Origin: TMED14 sp003507115
GTDB lineage: Bacteria > Bacteroidota > Bacteroidia > Flavobacteriales > Schleiferiaceae
Direction: 5' to 3'
Length of the DNA stretch: 64,000 bases
Assembly (NCBI GenBank): GCA_943787925.1
Contig: CALSOH010000003.1
Location: forward strand, 186,001 to 250,000
Position 1 is the stretch's first letter. Every line of letters begins with the position of its first letter. The notes under the pieces were generated by a model. That model did no database searches. It saw only the letters and a program-made list of their open reading frames with translations, and had not been told where the DNA came from. The position numbers were made by a program, and so were the translations under genes. Shown here in pieces: positions 17,052 to 25,851 of the stretch.

Positions 17052-17864
17052 ATGAAAAAGATTATCCTCTGCCTTGCTATGCGTTCTGTTTTTAGTTTGG
17101 TCCTTATCCTCTGTTCTGTCGTTGGCTCTTTATCGGTCAATGCACAAGTAGGGGTCGGGACGAGTACCCCAGATGCTTCGGCAGCATTGGACGTCTCTTC
17201 TACCACTCAAGGTTTGTTGCCTCCAAGAATGACTGCTGCGCAACGCAATAGCATTAGCAATCCTTCTGCAGGGCTGATGTTATGGTGTTCTGATTGTGGT
17301 GCAAATGGTGAATTAAATGTTTTTAACGGAACTGCCTTTACCGCTATCGACGGTAGCGCAGCAGCAGCAGTCTCCCTCCCAGCCATAGGTGACGTTAGAG
17401 CAAACGGTGTTGTATTTTGGGTAGACCCTACTAATCCCTACCAAGGCTTGGTATGTAGTTTTACAGATGTTGGCAACTATACGTGGGGTTGTAGTGGTAC
17501 TGATATACCAAGCGTCGCAAATGTTCCATTTCCTCCTGCTTATACTGATGTTGGTGCGAGAATAGGAGATGGTAATTCCAACACTACTAATATATTAGCA
17601 AGTTGCCCTTCTGCTCCCGCTGCCTTAGCAGCAAGGACATTAGGAGCAGATTGGTTTTTACCAAGTTGGTTTGAGTTAGAGGAAATGTTTTTAAATAGAG
17701 TGGTTATAGAGGCTGTCTCTGGTTTTAGTCCATTTGGCACTGACTACAATAGCTCCACGGAATTTAATGCCACCTACTATGTGGGTTATCACGGCCAAAA
17801 CTTTCCGGGCTTAATCCATAAGGCTAATTATTCTTTTAAAGTACGTGCGGTTCGGGCTTTTTAG
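17052..17864 (+). CDS. Secreted protein with Lcl/DUF1566-like C-terminal domain
   Basis: A 270-residue protein with a signal peptide (about residues 1-31, ending NAQ). A conserved Bacteroidota N-terminal segment follows: VGVGTSTPDASAALDVSST then GLLPPRMTAAQRNSI. This segment is typical of cell-surface and tail-fibre-like proteins. The C-terminal half resembles Lcl/DUF1566 domains (DWFLPSWFELEEMF, NSSTE, FKVRAVRAF). It is probably an exported surface or adhesion protein. Composition is AT-rich and the gene lies in the inter-tRNA variable region. Confidence 0.7.
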   Translation: MKKIILCLAMRSVFSLVLILCSVVGSLSVNAQVGVGTSTPDASAALDVSSTTQGLLPPRMTAAQRNSISNPSAGLMLWCSDCGANGELNVFNGTAFTAIDGSAAAAVSLPAIGDVRANGVVFWVDPTNPYQGLVCSFTDVGNYTWGCSGTDIPSVANVPFPPAYTDVGARIGDGNSNTTNILASCPSAPAALAARTLGADWFLPSWFELEEMFLNRVVIEAVSGFSPFGTDYNSSTEFNATYYVGYHGQNFPGLIHKANYSFKVRAVRAF

Positions 17865-18299
17865 TAACAATTAAGCGAAGCGTTCGGTTCTCGCTTTGAA
17901 ACAACATCAAGCGTAGCAGCTAACTAAAGACTGGGCATATCCTCAACTTCAACTGCTGTCACTTCTAACCCCCTGAGGTGAGCGCCCTACCTCCTATAAA
18001 TAGCCTTTGATGAAGATGTATTTCCGAGTAATCTCAGCTTTAGAGCAGCTATCTGATATTTCTTAACCCTTTGTCGGTCAAACACTGAAACCGAACTACA
18101 TTTAGGGTCTTGGCGCTGAATTGTCGCTAGAGAGCCTGATTTATCGTATACACACAGAGGGGGGGGCTAAAACGCCCCCGTCTTTTACCAATAAGTGCCG
18201 TCACCCGACACCTTAAGAACAGCTGACGTTTACTGTTGAGATTTTGGCTTGAACTTTTAAGAATCTAAACCTTCCTATGGAAGTGAAAAACCAACCAAT
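17865..18299. other. 435-bp gene-free stretch
   Basis: The stretch contains a weak inverted repeat right after the upstream gene (AAGCGA...TCGCTT, 17873-17898) and the G-run/C-run hairpin at 18159-18187. I see no coding sequence and no clear promoter box. Confidence 0.5.
18159..18187 (+). terminator. G/C-run hairpin terminator
   Basis: A stem GGGGGC/GCCCCC with a 6-nt A-rich loop, followed by TCTTTTA. The stem is perfect; distance from the upstream gene (about 295 nt) makes its role less certain. Confidence 0.55.
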
Positions 18300-19350
18300 A
18301 TGATGAAGCAGGTAACTACAATTTTAGCCATACTCGTGGGATTTACGATGAGTGCGCAAACAGACAACACTTCCTACGGGACTGGTGCATTAGGTAGTAT
18401 AGTATCAGGAGGAAACTACAATAGTGCTTTTGGAAAGGATGCATTATTGAACACTACAACTGGGGATATGAATACAGCTGTAGGTCGTTCTGCGTTGAAA
18501 AATAACACAACGGGACAGGGTAATACCGCAGTAGGGGATCGTGGCTTAGTGGCTAATACAACAGGCAATAATAATACTGGAATTGGCATTGGTGCTCTAT
18601 ATAGTAACATCAATGGAGGCTTTAATTCTGGTGTTGGTTTGGATGCCCTAGTTTTTAACACTTCAGGGAGCTACAATTCGGCTTGTGGTAATGCATCTTT
18701 ATATAACAACACCACGGGGAGTTACAATACGGGATTGGGCTACAACGCTAGGGCTAGTTCGGTTAATGCGATAAACCAAACAGTTCTTGGTTACAATGCT
18801 GACGGTCAATCCGATAATTCCGTGACGTTGGGGAATAGTGATGTAACAGCGGTGTATATGGCTGAGGATAAAGGGGCGACGGTCTATGCAGCAGGGCTTG
18901 ATCTTAAATAGCTTTTCCATCACGGCCACTTCGACTGTTCTCACCCTCGCTGGAGATTTAACCATCAACTCGGATGCACGCCTAAAGGACAACATCCAAC
19001 CATTAGGCTCTACCCTTGACAAACTCCATCAGATAGAAGGCAAGACCTATTCATTCAAAAAGGATGAGGAGCATACACCCAAGATTGGGGTATTGGCACA
19101 AGAGGTGCAAGCCGTATTCCCAGAACTGGTTACGGAAGGTGCTGATGGCATCCTATCGGTCAACTATCAAGGACTTGTTCCCGTATTGATTAATGCCATC
19201 AATGAGCAAGACGGCCAAGATTGCAGCCTTGAGGCACAGAATGAACAACTCGCTATTGCCTCTCAAAAGATTGCGGCACTTGAAGAGATGGTTCGCTTTT
19301 TAGCCGTACAGCAATCTCAAGCCACATCATTTTTACAAGCAGGATTATGA
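18300..19350 (+). pseudogene. Surface protein with YadA-like head repeats and S74 chaperone domain, frameshifted
   Basis: The N-terminal part has a signal peptide and many NTxxGxxNTAxGxxAL-type repeats, as in YadA/Hep_Hag heads. The second part carries the peptidase S74 intramolecular chaperone (SDARLKDNIQPL, KIGVLAQEVQAVFPELV). In tail-fibre-like proteins S74 cleaves itself off after trimer folding. One extra A in the run near 18908 shifts the frame and separates head from chaperone. Removing it restores a protein of about 349 residues. The end overlaps the next gene by ATGA. Confidence 0.75.
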
Positions 19351-20817
19351 TCACACAAACTACCAAGACCATGGTGCTCGCATGCACCCTGATCACCATA
19401 AACTTTGCTGCTTTTGGTCAAAACTTGGAGGTGGCTTCAGGCGGACTTCTGTACCTGTCGCCCGGGGCGGTGGTAACGGCGGGCGGTAACTTTTCTAATG
19501 CGGGGACTGTTACCCTTGATGCCTCCACGACGGCCTACAGCCAGTTAAAAATCTCAGGTACGGCCACCGGGGATGTGGTACAGTCTCAGTACCTCGAAGC
19601 TGGCTCTCATTTAGTATCATCACCGGTATCACAGGGGTTTACGACGACCTCTGGCGATAAGACAAAGCTCTATTCCTACGACGCGGCGGCCGGAAATTGG
19701 GCTACAATAGGCGCCAACTTTGCCACGGCAGGTCTTGGCTTCGCGGCGCGGGTGGACGCCACGCAGATTCCGTTTTTAACGGCTGCAGCCAATGCCAGTG
19801 TCACGGGACTCCGAACACGTCGATGACCCACACCTTGGGCTTTTTGGCTCCAATTCACTTGCAGGTGGGTCTGGAACGGGCTGGAACCTCATCGGCAATC
19901 CCTACACCTGCGGACTGGATTGGTCTACGGTTTCACTGACCAACGTGAATTCAGCCTTTTACATCTGGGATCCCGCAACTACGAGCTACAAGTACTACAG
20001 TGGTGCTGGGCTGCTATTACCAACCCGGTAATTCCCCCCATGCAGGCATTTTGGGTGCAGGCGACTCAAGCCGGTGCGTCCATTGCCACGACAATGGCTA
20101 ACCACGGCACGGTCTCTAGCAGCCCCGCCTACTACAAAACCATTCACGACAACCTCGTTGTCACGGTCACCAAGGTGGGAGACTCCGCCACGACAGACCG
20201 CCTGTGGGTGGCCAACATCCACGGAACGAGCGACGGCTTTGACGGCGCCTACGACGCCTGGAAGATGACCAACGGCCCCACGATGCCCAATGTCTTCACC
20301 TGGGATATGGGCGAGCGCATCGCCATCAACGCCACGCAGATTGATGCGGCCAAGGTGCTCCCTATGGGCTTTAGCTACGCAGTGGCTGGCGAGAAGTTTG
20401 GTAGTACGCCTCGAGCAGGTAACCGGAGGCCAGTACTATGACGTCTACCTCGAAGACAAGCTCACCGCTAGCTACCACGACCTCAACCAAAGCGACTACG
20501 CCTTCACCCACCAGGGCTGGACTCAGGAGGGTCCGCGTTTTGCGCTTCACTTTAGCTTAAGTACGGTAGGGGTAGAGGAGCCCAATGCTGCCGACCTCTT
20601 TGTGGCCTATCAAAACCAAGATCGTATTATGCTGCGCTCCATTGGCGAAGGCTTTAGCGCCTACCGCCTCTATGGCCTCAACGGTCAGGAGCTATCGCGC
20701 GGACCCTTGACCCCGGGCATGCAGAGTATTGCGGCGCCCACCAGCGCGGGACTCTACCTCATTGAGGCCTATGGGCCTCAGGGATCCCTGCGCCAGAAAT
20801 TCATCATTGTATACTAG
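19347..20817 (+). pseudogene. T9SS-type secreted protein, broken by about four frameshifts
   Basis: Pieced together this is a protein of about 490 residues: signal peptide (ending AAFGQ), a repetitive N-terminal region (LEVASGGLLYLSPGAVVTAG), a central part with GWNLIGNPYTCGLDW and YYKTIHDNLVVTV, and a C-terminal domain. The end, GLYLIEAYGPQGSLRQKFIIVY-like, resembles type IX secretion sorting domains. Frame changes occur near 19806, 19843, 20009 and 20405; two of these are lost bases in T or G runs. The product would be an outer-surface protein, paired with the S74 protein upstream. Confidence 0.75.
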
Positions 20818-20826
20818 CCTGCAGTT

Positions 20827-21058
20827 ATGAAGAATATCTATTGCCATTATGCTGCTCTTCTCGCTCGATAGCGCGAGGGCAAGACAGCGAGAACGCCTTT
20901 GAGGAGGCCTTCGAAGACATGTTTCAGTACGAGGAACCAGTGTGGATCCCGCAAAACACTCCGCCTCCCCACCCGTTCCCCTCGACGGAGGCCTTGTAGC
21001 CCTACTGGCCGCAGGTGGCGCCGTCGCCTACAAGAAGTACCGATCGGCCAAGGCATAA
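20827..21058 (+). pseudogene. Small secreted/anchored protein with PLDGG motif, frameshifted
   Basis: The + strand holds a start ATGAAGAATATC and, in other frames, QDSENAFEEAFEDMFQYEEP and then PVPLDGGLVALLAAGG followed by AVAYKKYRSAKA and a stop. Short Bacteroidota proteins ending P(V/I)DGG, a hydrophobic LLAAG segment and a basic KKY tail are commonly encoded next to T9SS surface proteins. Two indels are needed to join the parts. No single ORF covers it. Confidence 0.55.
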
Positions 21059-21124
21059 CTGACAATGGGAACGGCATTATATAGCCCGCACCAAACCACG
21101 TCAAAATGACTTAGGTGTTTGGTT

Positions 21125-21796
21125 CTACGCAAAATGCAGCGTCCGCCATCCGTAGGCCTCGGCGGCTGATGCAATGTTGGCGGCGTTGTCGTCGACAAAC
21201 AGCACTTCGGCGGGCGAGGTAATGCCCAGCTCGCGGTCCACGGCCGCATAAATCGCAGGGTCGGGCTTGCGCAAACCCATGTCAAACGAGTAAAACACGC
21301 GCTCAAAGCAGCGCTCAAAGGCTGCATAGCGCTCACGCAACGTCTTGGTGTCATGAGATTCCTCGCTTTTTGGTACTTGGTGGAAATCAAAATTCTCATG
21401 GACCGTTTCTTCGACCATGAAGGTGATCCAGGTAGAATCGTACCGGTAGGGGTCAACCTCCAGCCAAAAGTCTTGACCCTGTATGTACTCTCCCACAAAT
21501 TCTTCTACCACAAGTGTATCCCTATTCATGCGAAAGGCATAGGGTTTTTGAAAGTGCAGATCTAGTCCTTCTGAGAGCATGACCGACCAGGCTGAATCCG
21601 GCCAGCCCTCCCAGCCGCGGTACTTCAAGGCTTCTTGGTGCGTGAGAAAAGGGAAGAGATCTAGGTCCCCTTCCGCATGCCCGCTATCTGAAGTGACCGT
21701 TGCCCGCGCCACATACTGAGCATTATCCTGGGGTTGGCAGGATATTACCAAGCCTACGAAGCTAAAAGACAGCAGAATCAGGCAGACATTTTGCAC
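21125..21796 (-). CDS. Chimeric ORF: lipoprotein N-terminus joined to a truncated HAD hydrolase
   Basis: Residues 1 to about 145 form a lipoprotein of unknown family (lipobox LVISC, then QPQDNAQYV). From about residue 148 the ORF becomes the C-terminal half of a HAD phosphatase (RCFERVFYSFDMGLRKPDPA, then VLFVDDNAANIA). It is clearly paralogous to the HAD at 10.5 kb. HAD motifs I and II are absent, so catalysis is not expected. The junction near 21,350 coincides with a change in composition. A GTG at 21796 lies exactly 4 nt after a TACCTTTT box and is preferred to the TTG at 21802. A deletion fusion or an assembly join are both possible. Confidence 0.65.
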   Translation of the reverse strand: MQNVCLILLSFSFVGLVISCQPQDNAQYVARATVTSDSGHAEGDLDLFPFLTHQEALKYRGWEGWPDSAWSVMLSEGLDLHFQKPYAFRMNRDTLVVEEFVGEYIQGQDFWLEVDPYRYDSTWITFMVEETVHENFDFHQVPKSEESHDTKTLRERYAAFERCFERVFYSFDMGLRKPDPAIYAAVDRELGITSPAEVLFVDDNAANIASAAEAYGWRTLHFA

Positions 21797-21800
21797 CTTC

Positions 21801-21808
21801 AAAAGGTA
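21801..21808 (-). promoter_or_regulatory. -7 box TACCTTTT of the lipoprotein/HAD chimera
   Basis: A near-consensus box that overlaps the alternative TTG start and ends 4 nt before the GTG at 21796. Confidence 0.4.
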
Positions 21809-21845
21809 CGTATCCCCGCCTATATTTGAAGTTCAAACCCTTTGT

Positions 21846-22370
21846 ATGGATCTGGAAACCTTAAAATACCCTGTAGGCCCCTTCAAGCTGCAGACCGACT
21901 TTACTGAACACGATTTGGACTCTTGGATGGCCATCTTATCGGACCTTCCTCAACAGTTGCAGCAAGCGGTGGATTCCATGTCCGATGAGCAGCTGCAAGC
22001 CCCTTACCGTCCGGAGGGCTGGACCCGAACGCAAGTCATACACCACTTGGCCGATAGCCATATGAATTGCTTTGTTCGGTGTAAGTTGGCTTTGACCGAA
22101 CAGGATCCAACGGTCAAGCCCTATGACGAGCGGGCTTGGGCCCTTACGCCGGATGCGACGGACCTCAACGTGGGGGCCAGTTTGGACATTTTGCACGGCT
22201 TGCACTACCGATGGAACCAATTTTGGTTGAGCTTGGAGGGAGAGGATTGGAAGCGCGACTACTACCACCCCGAAAATCAACGCGACGTCACGCTGGCCGA
22301 AGCATTGCAGTTCTATGCTTGGCATAGCCGCCACCATTTGGCGCATGTCCAATCGACCTGGATGCCTTAA
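21846..22370 (+). CDS. DinB/YfiT-like putative metal-dependent hydrolase
   Basis: A 174-residue member of the YfiT branch of the DinB four-helix superfamily, some members of which are bacillithiol S-transferases. The start LKYPVGPF is characteristic, and the three metal-ligand histidines can be placed at VIHHLADSH (about residue 66) and WHSRHHLAH (about 160-168). A TATATTTG box lies 19 nt before the ATG. Unlike its neighbours the reading frame is intact. Confidence 0.85.
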   Translation: MDLETLKYPVGPFKLQTDFTEHDLDSWMAILSDLPQQLQQAVDSMSDEQLQAPYRPEGWTRTQVIHHLADSHMNCFVRCKLALTEQDPTVKPYDERAWALTPDATDLNVGASLDILHGLHYRWNQFWLSLEGEDWKRDYYHPENQRDVTLAEALQFYAWHSRHHLAHVQSTWMP

Positions 22371-22407
22371 ACACTTTTCTCTACCCTTTGTTAAACCCCT
22401 GTACACC

Positions 22408-22954
22408 ATGAAAAAACACCTCCTTTACACCCTGATTGGCGGAACGATTTTGTTCTTTTGGCAATTTTTGTCCCATGCCGCGCTGAATCTCCATGCGGAC
22501 GCGCAGCAGTACACCCCGGTACAATCCGAAATCCTCGATGCCATTGCCGCGGCCGGCCTAGAACCCGGTCAATACATGTTAGGCCAACCTGGACCTACGG
22601 AAACGATGGAGGAATGGGAATCTGCCATGGACGCCTTGGAGGGCAAACCTTGGGGCTTATTGAACTATCAAACGGTGGATCACAGCGATATGATCATGCC
22701 CTTGATTCGAGGCTACCTCATTGCGCTTCATAGTTGCCGCATTGTTCTTCTGGTTGGTTTCCAACCTGAAGGCTGTAGACGTTAAAAAAGGCCTCTTGGT
22801 TGGTGTAGCCGTGGGCATGATTTCCTATTTCTTGGAGCCCTATTCTGACTTTATTTGGTACAAGACGCCCGGTATCGTGGCGCACCTGATGGACGGTATC
22901 ATTCCTTGGGCCGTTTTAGGTGCACTCGCCGGTAAAATGGCTAAAAACGCCTAG
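22408..22954 (+). pseudogene. Membrane protein of unknown family, one frameshift
   Basis: The first part (MKKHLLYTLIGGTILFFWQFLSHAALN, QYMLGQPGP, GKPWGLLNYQ) and the second (VAALFFWLVSNLKAV, GLLVGVAVGMISYFLEP, GALAGKMAKNA) lie in adjacent frames. They join if one extra C near 22727 is removed, giving a protein of about 182 residues with an N-terminal helix and three further hydrophobic segments. I recall similar proteins in Bacteroidota but no named function. Confidence 0.65.
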
Positions 22955-22955
22955 C

Positions 22956-24046
22956 ATGAAACACCTGCTAACCCTTTTACTTTGCCTGGGTGCAGGTAGT
23001 CTTCCCTCTTGCACAGGAGGGGGCTTCAGCGTCCCCTTCATTGATGCCCGTATCCTCAGCGGCCGGACTATGCCGAAATTTCTTCCTGGGCGGCCCATCC
23101 CGCCATCGAATGGGGCAGCGGCAAGCGTTCGCGCGCCACGGAACGTTTGGACCGGCGTTTGGAAAAAAAGTACGGGGCGATTCCCATCGCGGTTCCGACG
23201 TTTTTCATCTACCCGACCCTTTACTTTGAGGGCAGCAGCTGGAATGCCGATTGCTTCGACGCCGACCTACCGCCAAGAAATCAACGATTGGCCCCTGGCC
23301 AATCAGGCTCAGTGTCTTCACACGGAGTGGGGCTGGTGTACGCACCGCACTACCGCCAAATGATGTACCGGGGCTACTACCCGGAGTCCCCGTCAAGAAT
23401 ACCAGCGACGCTTTGGTGGCCTATGACACCGCCTTTGCCGATGTGAAGCGCGCCTTCGAGACCTTCATCGCCTTGAATCCGGAGGGCCGCTACATTTTAG
23501 CGGGTCACAGCCAAGGCACGGGCCACGCCAAACGCCTCATGATGGAGGTCATTCTGCCCAACAAGGATCTACGCCAAGGCCTGCTCGTGGCCTATTTGGT
23601 GGGCAACACGGTGACGGCGGAGGACATGGGCGACTTCCCGCTCTGTACGGATCCGACCCAACACGGGACTGCTGGATGGGCTGGCGCAGCTACGGCAAGG
23701 ATTTTTACCCCAAGAAATTCGGGCCCGAACTACCCCGTGGTCAACCCCATCACCTGGTCAGATTCGCCCAAACGCAGCCGCCGCTACCAGCACATGGGGG
23801 CGCTCTATTCCAATGGAAAGGTCCTTCTTGCGCCACGGGGTGAGTGCCCGAATTGATCAAGGAACCCTGCGCATCGAACGCTTGCGCGGCCCCCTAGGAT
23901 GGTTCTTCCGATGGGAAGATTACCACCGCGCGGATTACAACATGTTTTGGTTCAACATTCGGGAAAACCTCTACCAGCGCGTGCAAAATGCGGAACTATC
24001 CACCGAATGGACCTCCGAGCCCTACATCGGGTCCGAATTGGATTAA
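22956..24046 (+). pseudogene. DUF3089-type alpha/beta hydrolase lipoprotein, heavily frameshifted
   Basis: Fragments in all three frames read in order: signal peptide with lipobox (LPSC), AIPIAVPTFFIYPTLYFEG, TYRQEINDWPLANQAQ, VYAPHYRQMMYRGYYPES, AFETFIALNPEGRYILAGHSQG (nucleophile elbow GHSQG), and FRWEDYHRADYNMFWFNIRE. This order matches DUF3089 proteins, alpha/beta hydrolases of unknown substrate. At least six frame changes are needed over about 1.1 kb. It overlaps the convergent gene by 4 nt. Confidence 0.7.
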
Positions 24047-24450
24047 TTCCAGAGAAACTTCAGCTGGCTGTGAAAGGCGGCGTCCACATCCTGACGTTTG
24101 CTCTCCACCAACTCAAAAAAAGTGAACGCAAACAGCCAAGATGTCCAAGCATCCTGGTTGTCGTCAAAAGCTTGGTGCGCCGAATTGCGCTCCCAAAACA
24201 AATGAAGGGTACGCAAACAATGGTAGCCATCTTCCCAGTGGGGCATGACCCAGCCGGGCATATCGGACAATTGTCGAACTGTAATGAGGGCGCGTTTTTC
24301 GTGGTACTGAAGAGGCAAGGTGCTCATTTCGAGTAACTCGACCACCAACCGCTTGAGGAATGGCAAAGCCGCTTGGACGAGGCGTTCCTCTCCAAAGAAG
24401 GAGGGATCTCTCCAGCGAATGGCTTCCGAATCAAGCAGTTTTTCCATCAT
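24043..24450 (-). CDS. Hypothetical protein, 135 residues
   Basis: An intact ORF starting MMEKLLDSEAIRWRDPSFFG, rich in aromatic and charged residues, mostly helical, with no signal peptide. I do not recognise the family. The coding frame is convincing (codon use like the neighbours, no competing frame), and the 3' end overlaps the convergent broken hydrolase by 4 nt. Either of the first two Met codons could be the start. Confidence 0.55.
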   Translation of the reverse strand: MMEKLLDSEAIRWRDPSFFGEERLVQAALPFLKRLVVELLEMSTLPLQYHEKRALITVRQLSDMPGWVMPHWEDGYHCLRTLHLFWERNSAHQAFDDNQDAWTSWLFAFTFFELVESKRQDVDAAFHSQLKFLWN

Positions 24451-24532
24451 AGATAAATCTCTAACAAAGATTCACAAGATTGGTTTTGGGTTATTCTGCA
24501 TTTCTGAGTTTGCTCGTACATTTGCCGTCCCC

Positions 24533-24607
24533 GGGCAATTAGCTCAGTTGGTTTAGAGCATCGCCTTGACAGGGCGGGGGTCACAGGTTCGAATCCTGTA
24601 TTGCCCA
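24533..24607 (+). tRNA. tRNA-Val (GAC)
   Basis: A complete cloverleaf: acceptor GGGCAAT/ATTGCCC, D-arm AGTTGGTTTAGAGC, anticodon loop TTGACAG (GAC), and T-arm ACAGG/CCTGT with TTCGAAT. CCA is not encoded. A TACATTTG box (24517-24524) lies 8 nt upstream and a GAAA-loop terminator follows. The 3' end and terminator are repeated 161 nt downstream. Confidence 0.95.
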
Positions 24608-24613
24608 CAACGC

Positions 24614-24643
24614 ACCCGGCGCTGAAAAGCGCCGGGTTTTTTT
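24614..24643 (+). terminator. Terminator of tRNA-Val
   Basis: A perfect 10-bp stem ACCCGGCGCT/AGCGCCGGGT with a GAAA tetraloop and a run of seven T residues. Confidence 0.9.
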
Positions 24644-24752
24644 ATGGCGCTTTGTGAAGCTGGGTTCTAAGAAAGCGGCATGAAAAACCGGCATCGCCCC
24701 GCGATGGCGGGTGCGTTGTGTTGTTCACCCTGAAAAGCGGAAGGGCGCAGCC

Positions 24753-24805
24753 AATCCTGTATTGCCCACCAACGAACCCGGCGCTAAAAAGCGCTGGGTT
24801 TTTTT
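24753..24805 (+). repeat. Second copy of the tRNA-Val 3' end plus terminator
   Basis: The 17 nt AATCCTGTATTGCCCAC at 24592-24608 recur identically at 24753-24769, followed by a near copy of the terminator (24776-24805, one substitution preserved as a GU pair). The sequence before the copy is not tRNA-like, so only the tRNA 3' portion is duplicated. That is the arrangement left by tRNA-targeted integration (an att scar) or by decay of a tandem tRNA gene. Confidence 0.8.
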
Positions 24806-24815
24806 GTGCCCTTCC

Positions 24816-24823
24816 TATCTTTA
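24816..24823 (+). promoter_or_regulatory. -7 box TATCTTTA of the zinc-ribbon gene
   Basis: A near-consensus box ending 4 nt before the ATG at 24828. Confidence 0.5.
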
Positions 24824-24827
24824 AGGG

Positions 24828-25094
24828 ATGACCTTGGACCTCTTTTTTCAGATCCTTCCATGGGCCCTACCGGTGTTGGCGTTGGTTTGGATGGCTAGCT
24901 TGAATCCCACAAGCCGTTTTGCCCAGAAATATGGCATCAATCTGCGGCCCGTCTACTGTCCAAATTGTGGGAAGAAGCAATCACGCGTTCGGGCACCCAA
25001 GGACAATGAAGAGGCTATGTTCGGGGGATGGACCTGCTCGGCATGTGGAACCCGCATGAATAAATACGGGCAGAAAAAAGACGGCAAGGGGTAA
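24828..25094 (+). CDS. Small membrane-anchored zinc-ribbon protein
   Basis: An 88-residue protein with an N-terminal membrane segment (about residues 5-23) and a C-terminal four-Cys zinc ribbon (CPNCGKK, about residues 44-50, and CSACGTR, about 70-76). The fold suggests a small metal-binding domain on the cytoplasmic face. Function is unknown. The start is supported by a promoter box 4 nt upstream. Confidence 0.7.
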   Translation: MTLDLFFQILPWALPVLALVWMASLNPTSRFAQKYGINLRPVYCPNCGKKQSRVRAPKDNEEAMFGGWTCSACGTRMNKYGQKKDGKG

Positions 25095-25116
25095 AACGCG
25101 GCCGGGATTCCCTTCG

Positions 25117-25124
25117 TAACATTG
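25117..25124 (+). promoter_or_regulatory. -7 box TAACATTG of the sulfotransferase-like gene
   Basis: A weak match to TAnnTTTG, positioned exactly 4 nt before the ATG at 25129. Confidence 0.35.
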
Positions 25125-25128
25125 TGCC

Positions 25129-25850
25129 ATGCCCCACATTCTTCACGCCATTTCTGGTCCGCGTAACATTAGCACGGCGTTGCTGTATGCGTTTGCGCAG
25201 CGACCAGGCTGCCAGGTGGTGGATGAGCCCTTTTATGGACCCTTTTTGGAGCGCACCGGATTGGGCCATCCGGGCCGAAGGGAGATCCTAGCAGCGGTTC
25301 CCCGGACAGCGGGAGATGCGGCCGAGGCGATGCGCAGGCTTTTTGAGAAGCACCCCGGGGAGATTTACCTGAAAAATATGGCCCACCACATGGTGGACAT
25401 GCCCTGGGACTGGGCGTCGGAGGCGGCGCATATTTTTTGGATTCGGCACCCGAGGAAGGTAATTCGGTCCTTCGCCAAAGTGTGGCCACAGGTGACCTTG
25501 GAAGACATTGGCATCCATGAACAAGTGGCGCAATGGGCCAAAATCCAGGCTTTTTCAGGCCCGAAAATCTTGGTGGACAGCGATGAAATGCTCGCGAATC
25601 CAGCAGAGACCTTCCCCAAAATTTGTGCGGCGCTAGGCATACCTTCCATGCGGAAATGCTTCAATGGCCTGCGGGCCCCAAGCCCTACGATGGCCCTTGG
25701 TGGCCGCATTGGTACAGCCAGGTGCATGCGAGTACGGGATTTGGTCCGGCAAATGCACTTGGAGAACCCTTAACGGGCCGCTATGCCGAGGTGGAAGCCG
25801 AAGCGCTGCCCTACTATGAAACCTTATACTCACACCGTTTAGCTCTTTGA
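25129..25850 (+). pseudogene. Sulfotransferase-like protein, one frameshift
   Basis: A protein of about 240 residues beginning MPHILHAISGPRNISTALLY, in the style of the PAPS-binding 5' loop of sulfotransferase-like proteins, with EPFYGPFL and IFWIRHPRKVIRSF downstream. The frame changes near 25643, where one T of a short run appears lost. The C-terminal part (FHAEMLQWPAGPKPYDGPWW) continues in the next frame to 25850. It ends one base before the class IV aminotransferase, so they form one operon. PAPS for such an enzyme could come from the cys operon nearby; that link is inferred. Confidence 0.7.
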
Positions 25851-25851
25851 T

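Noticed and set aside
24644..24752. A complete second tRNA-Val gene upstream of the duplicated 3' end
   Set aside because: The sequence before 24753 cannot form a D-arm or anticodon arm; only the 3' part and terminator are duplicated.
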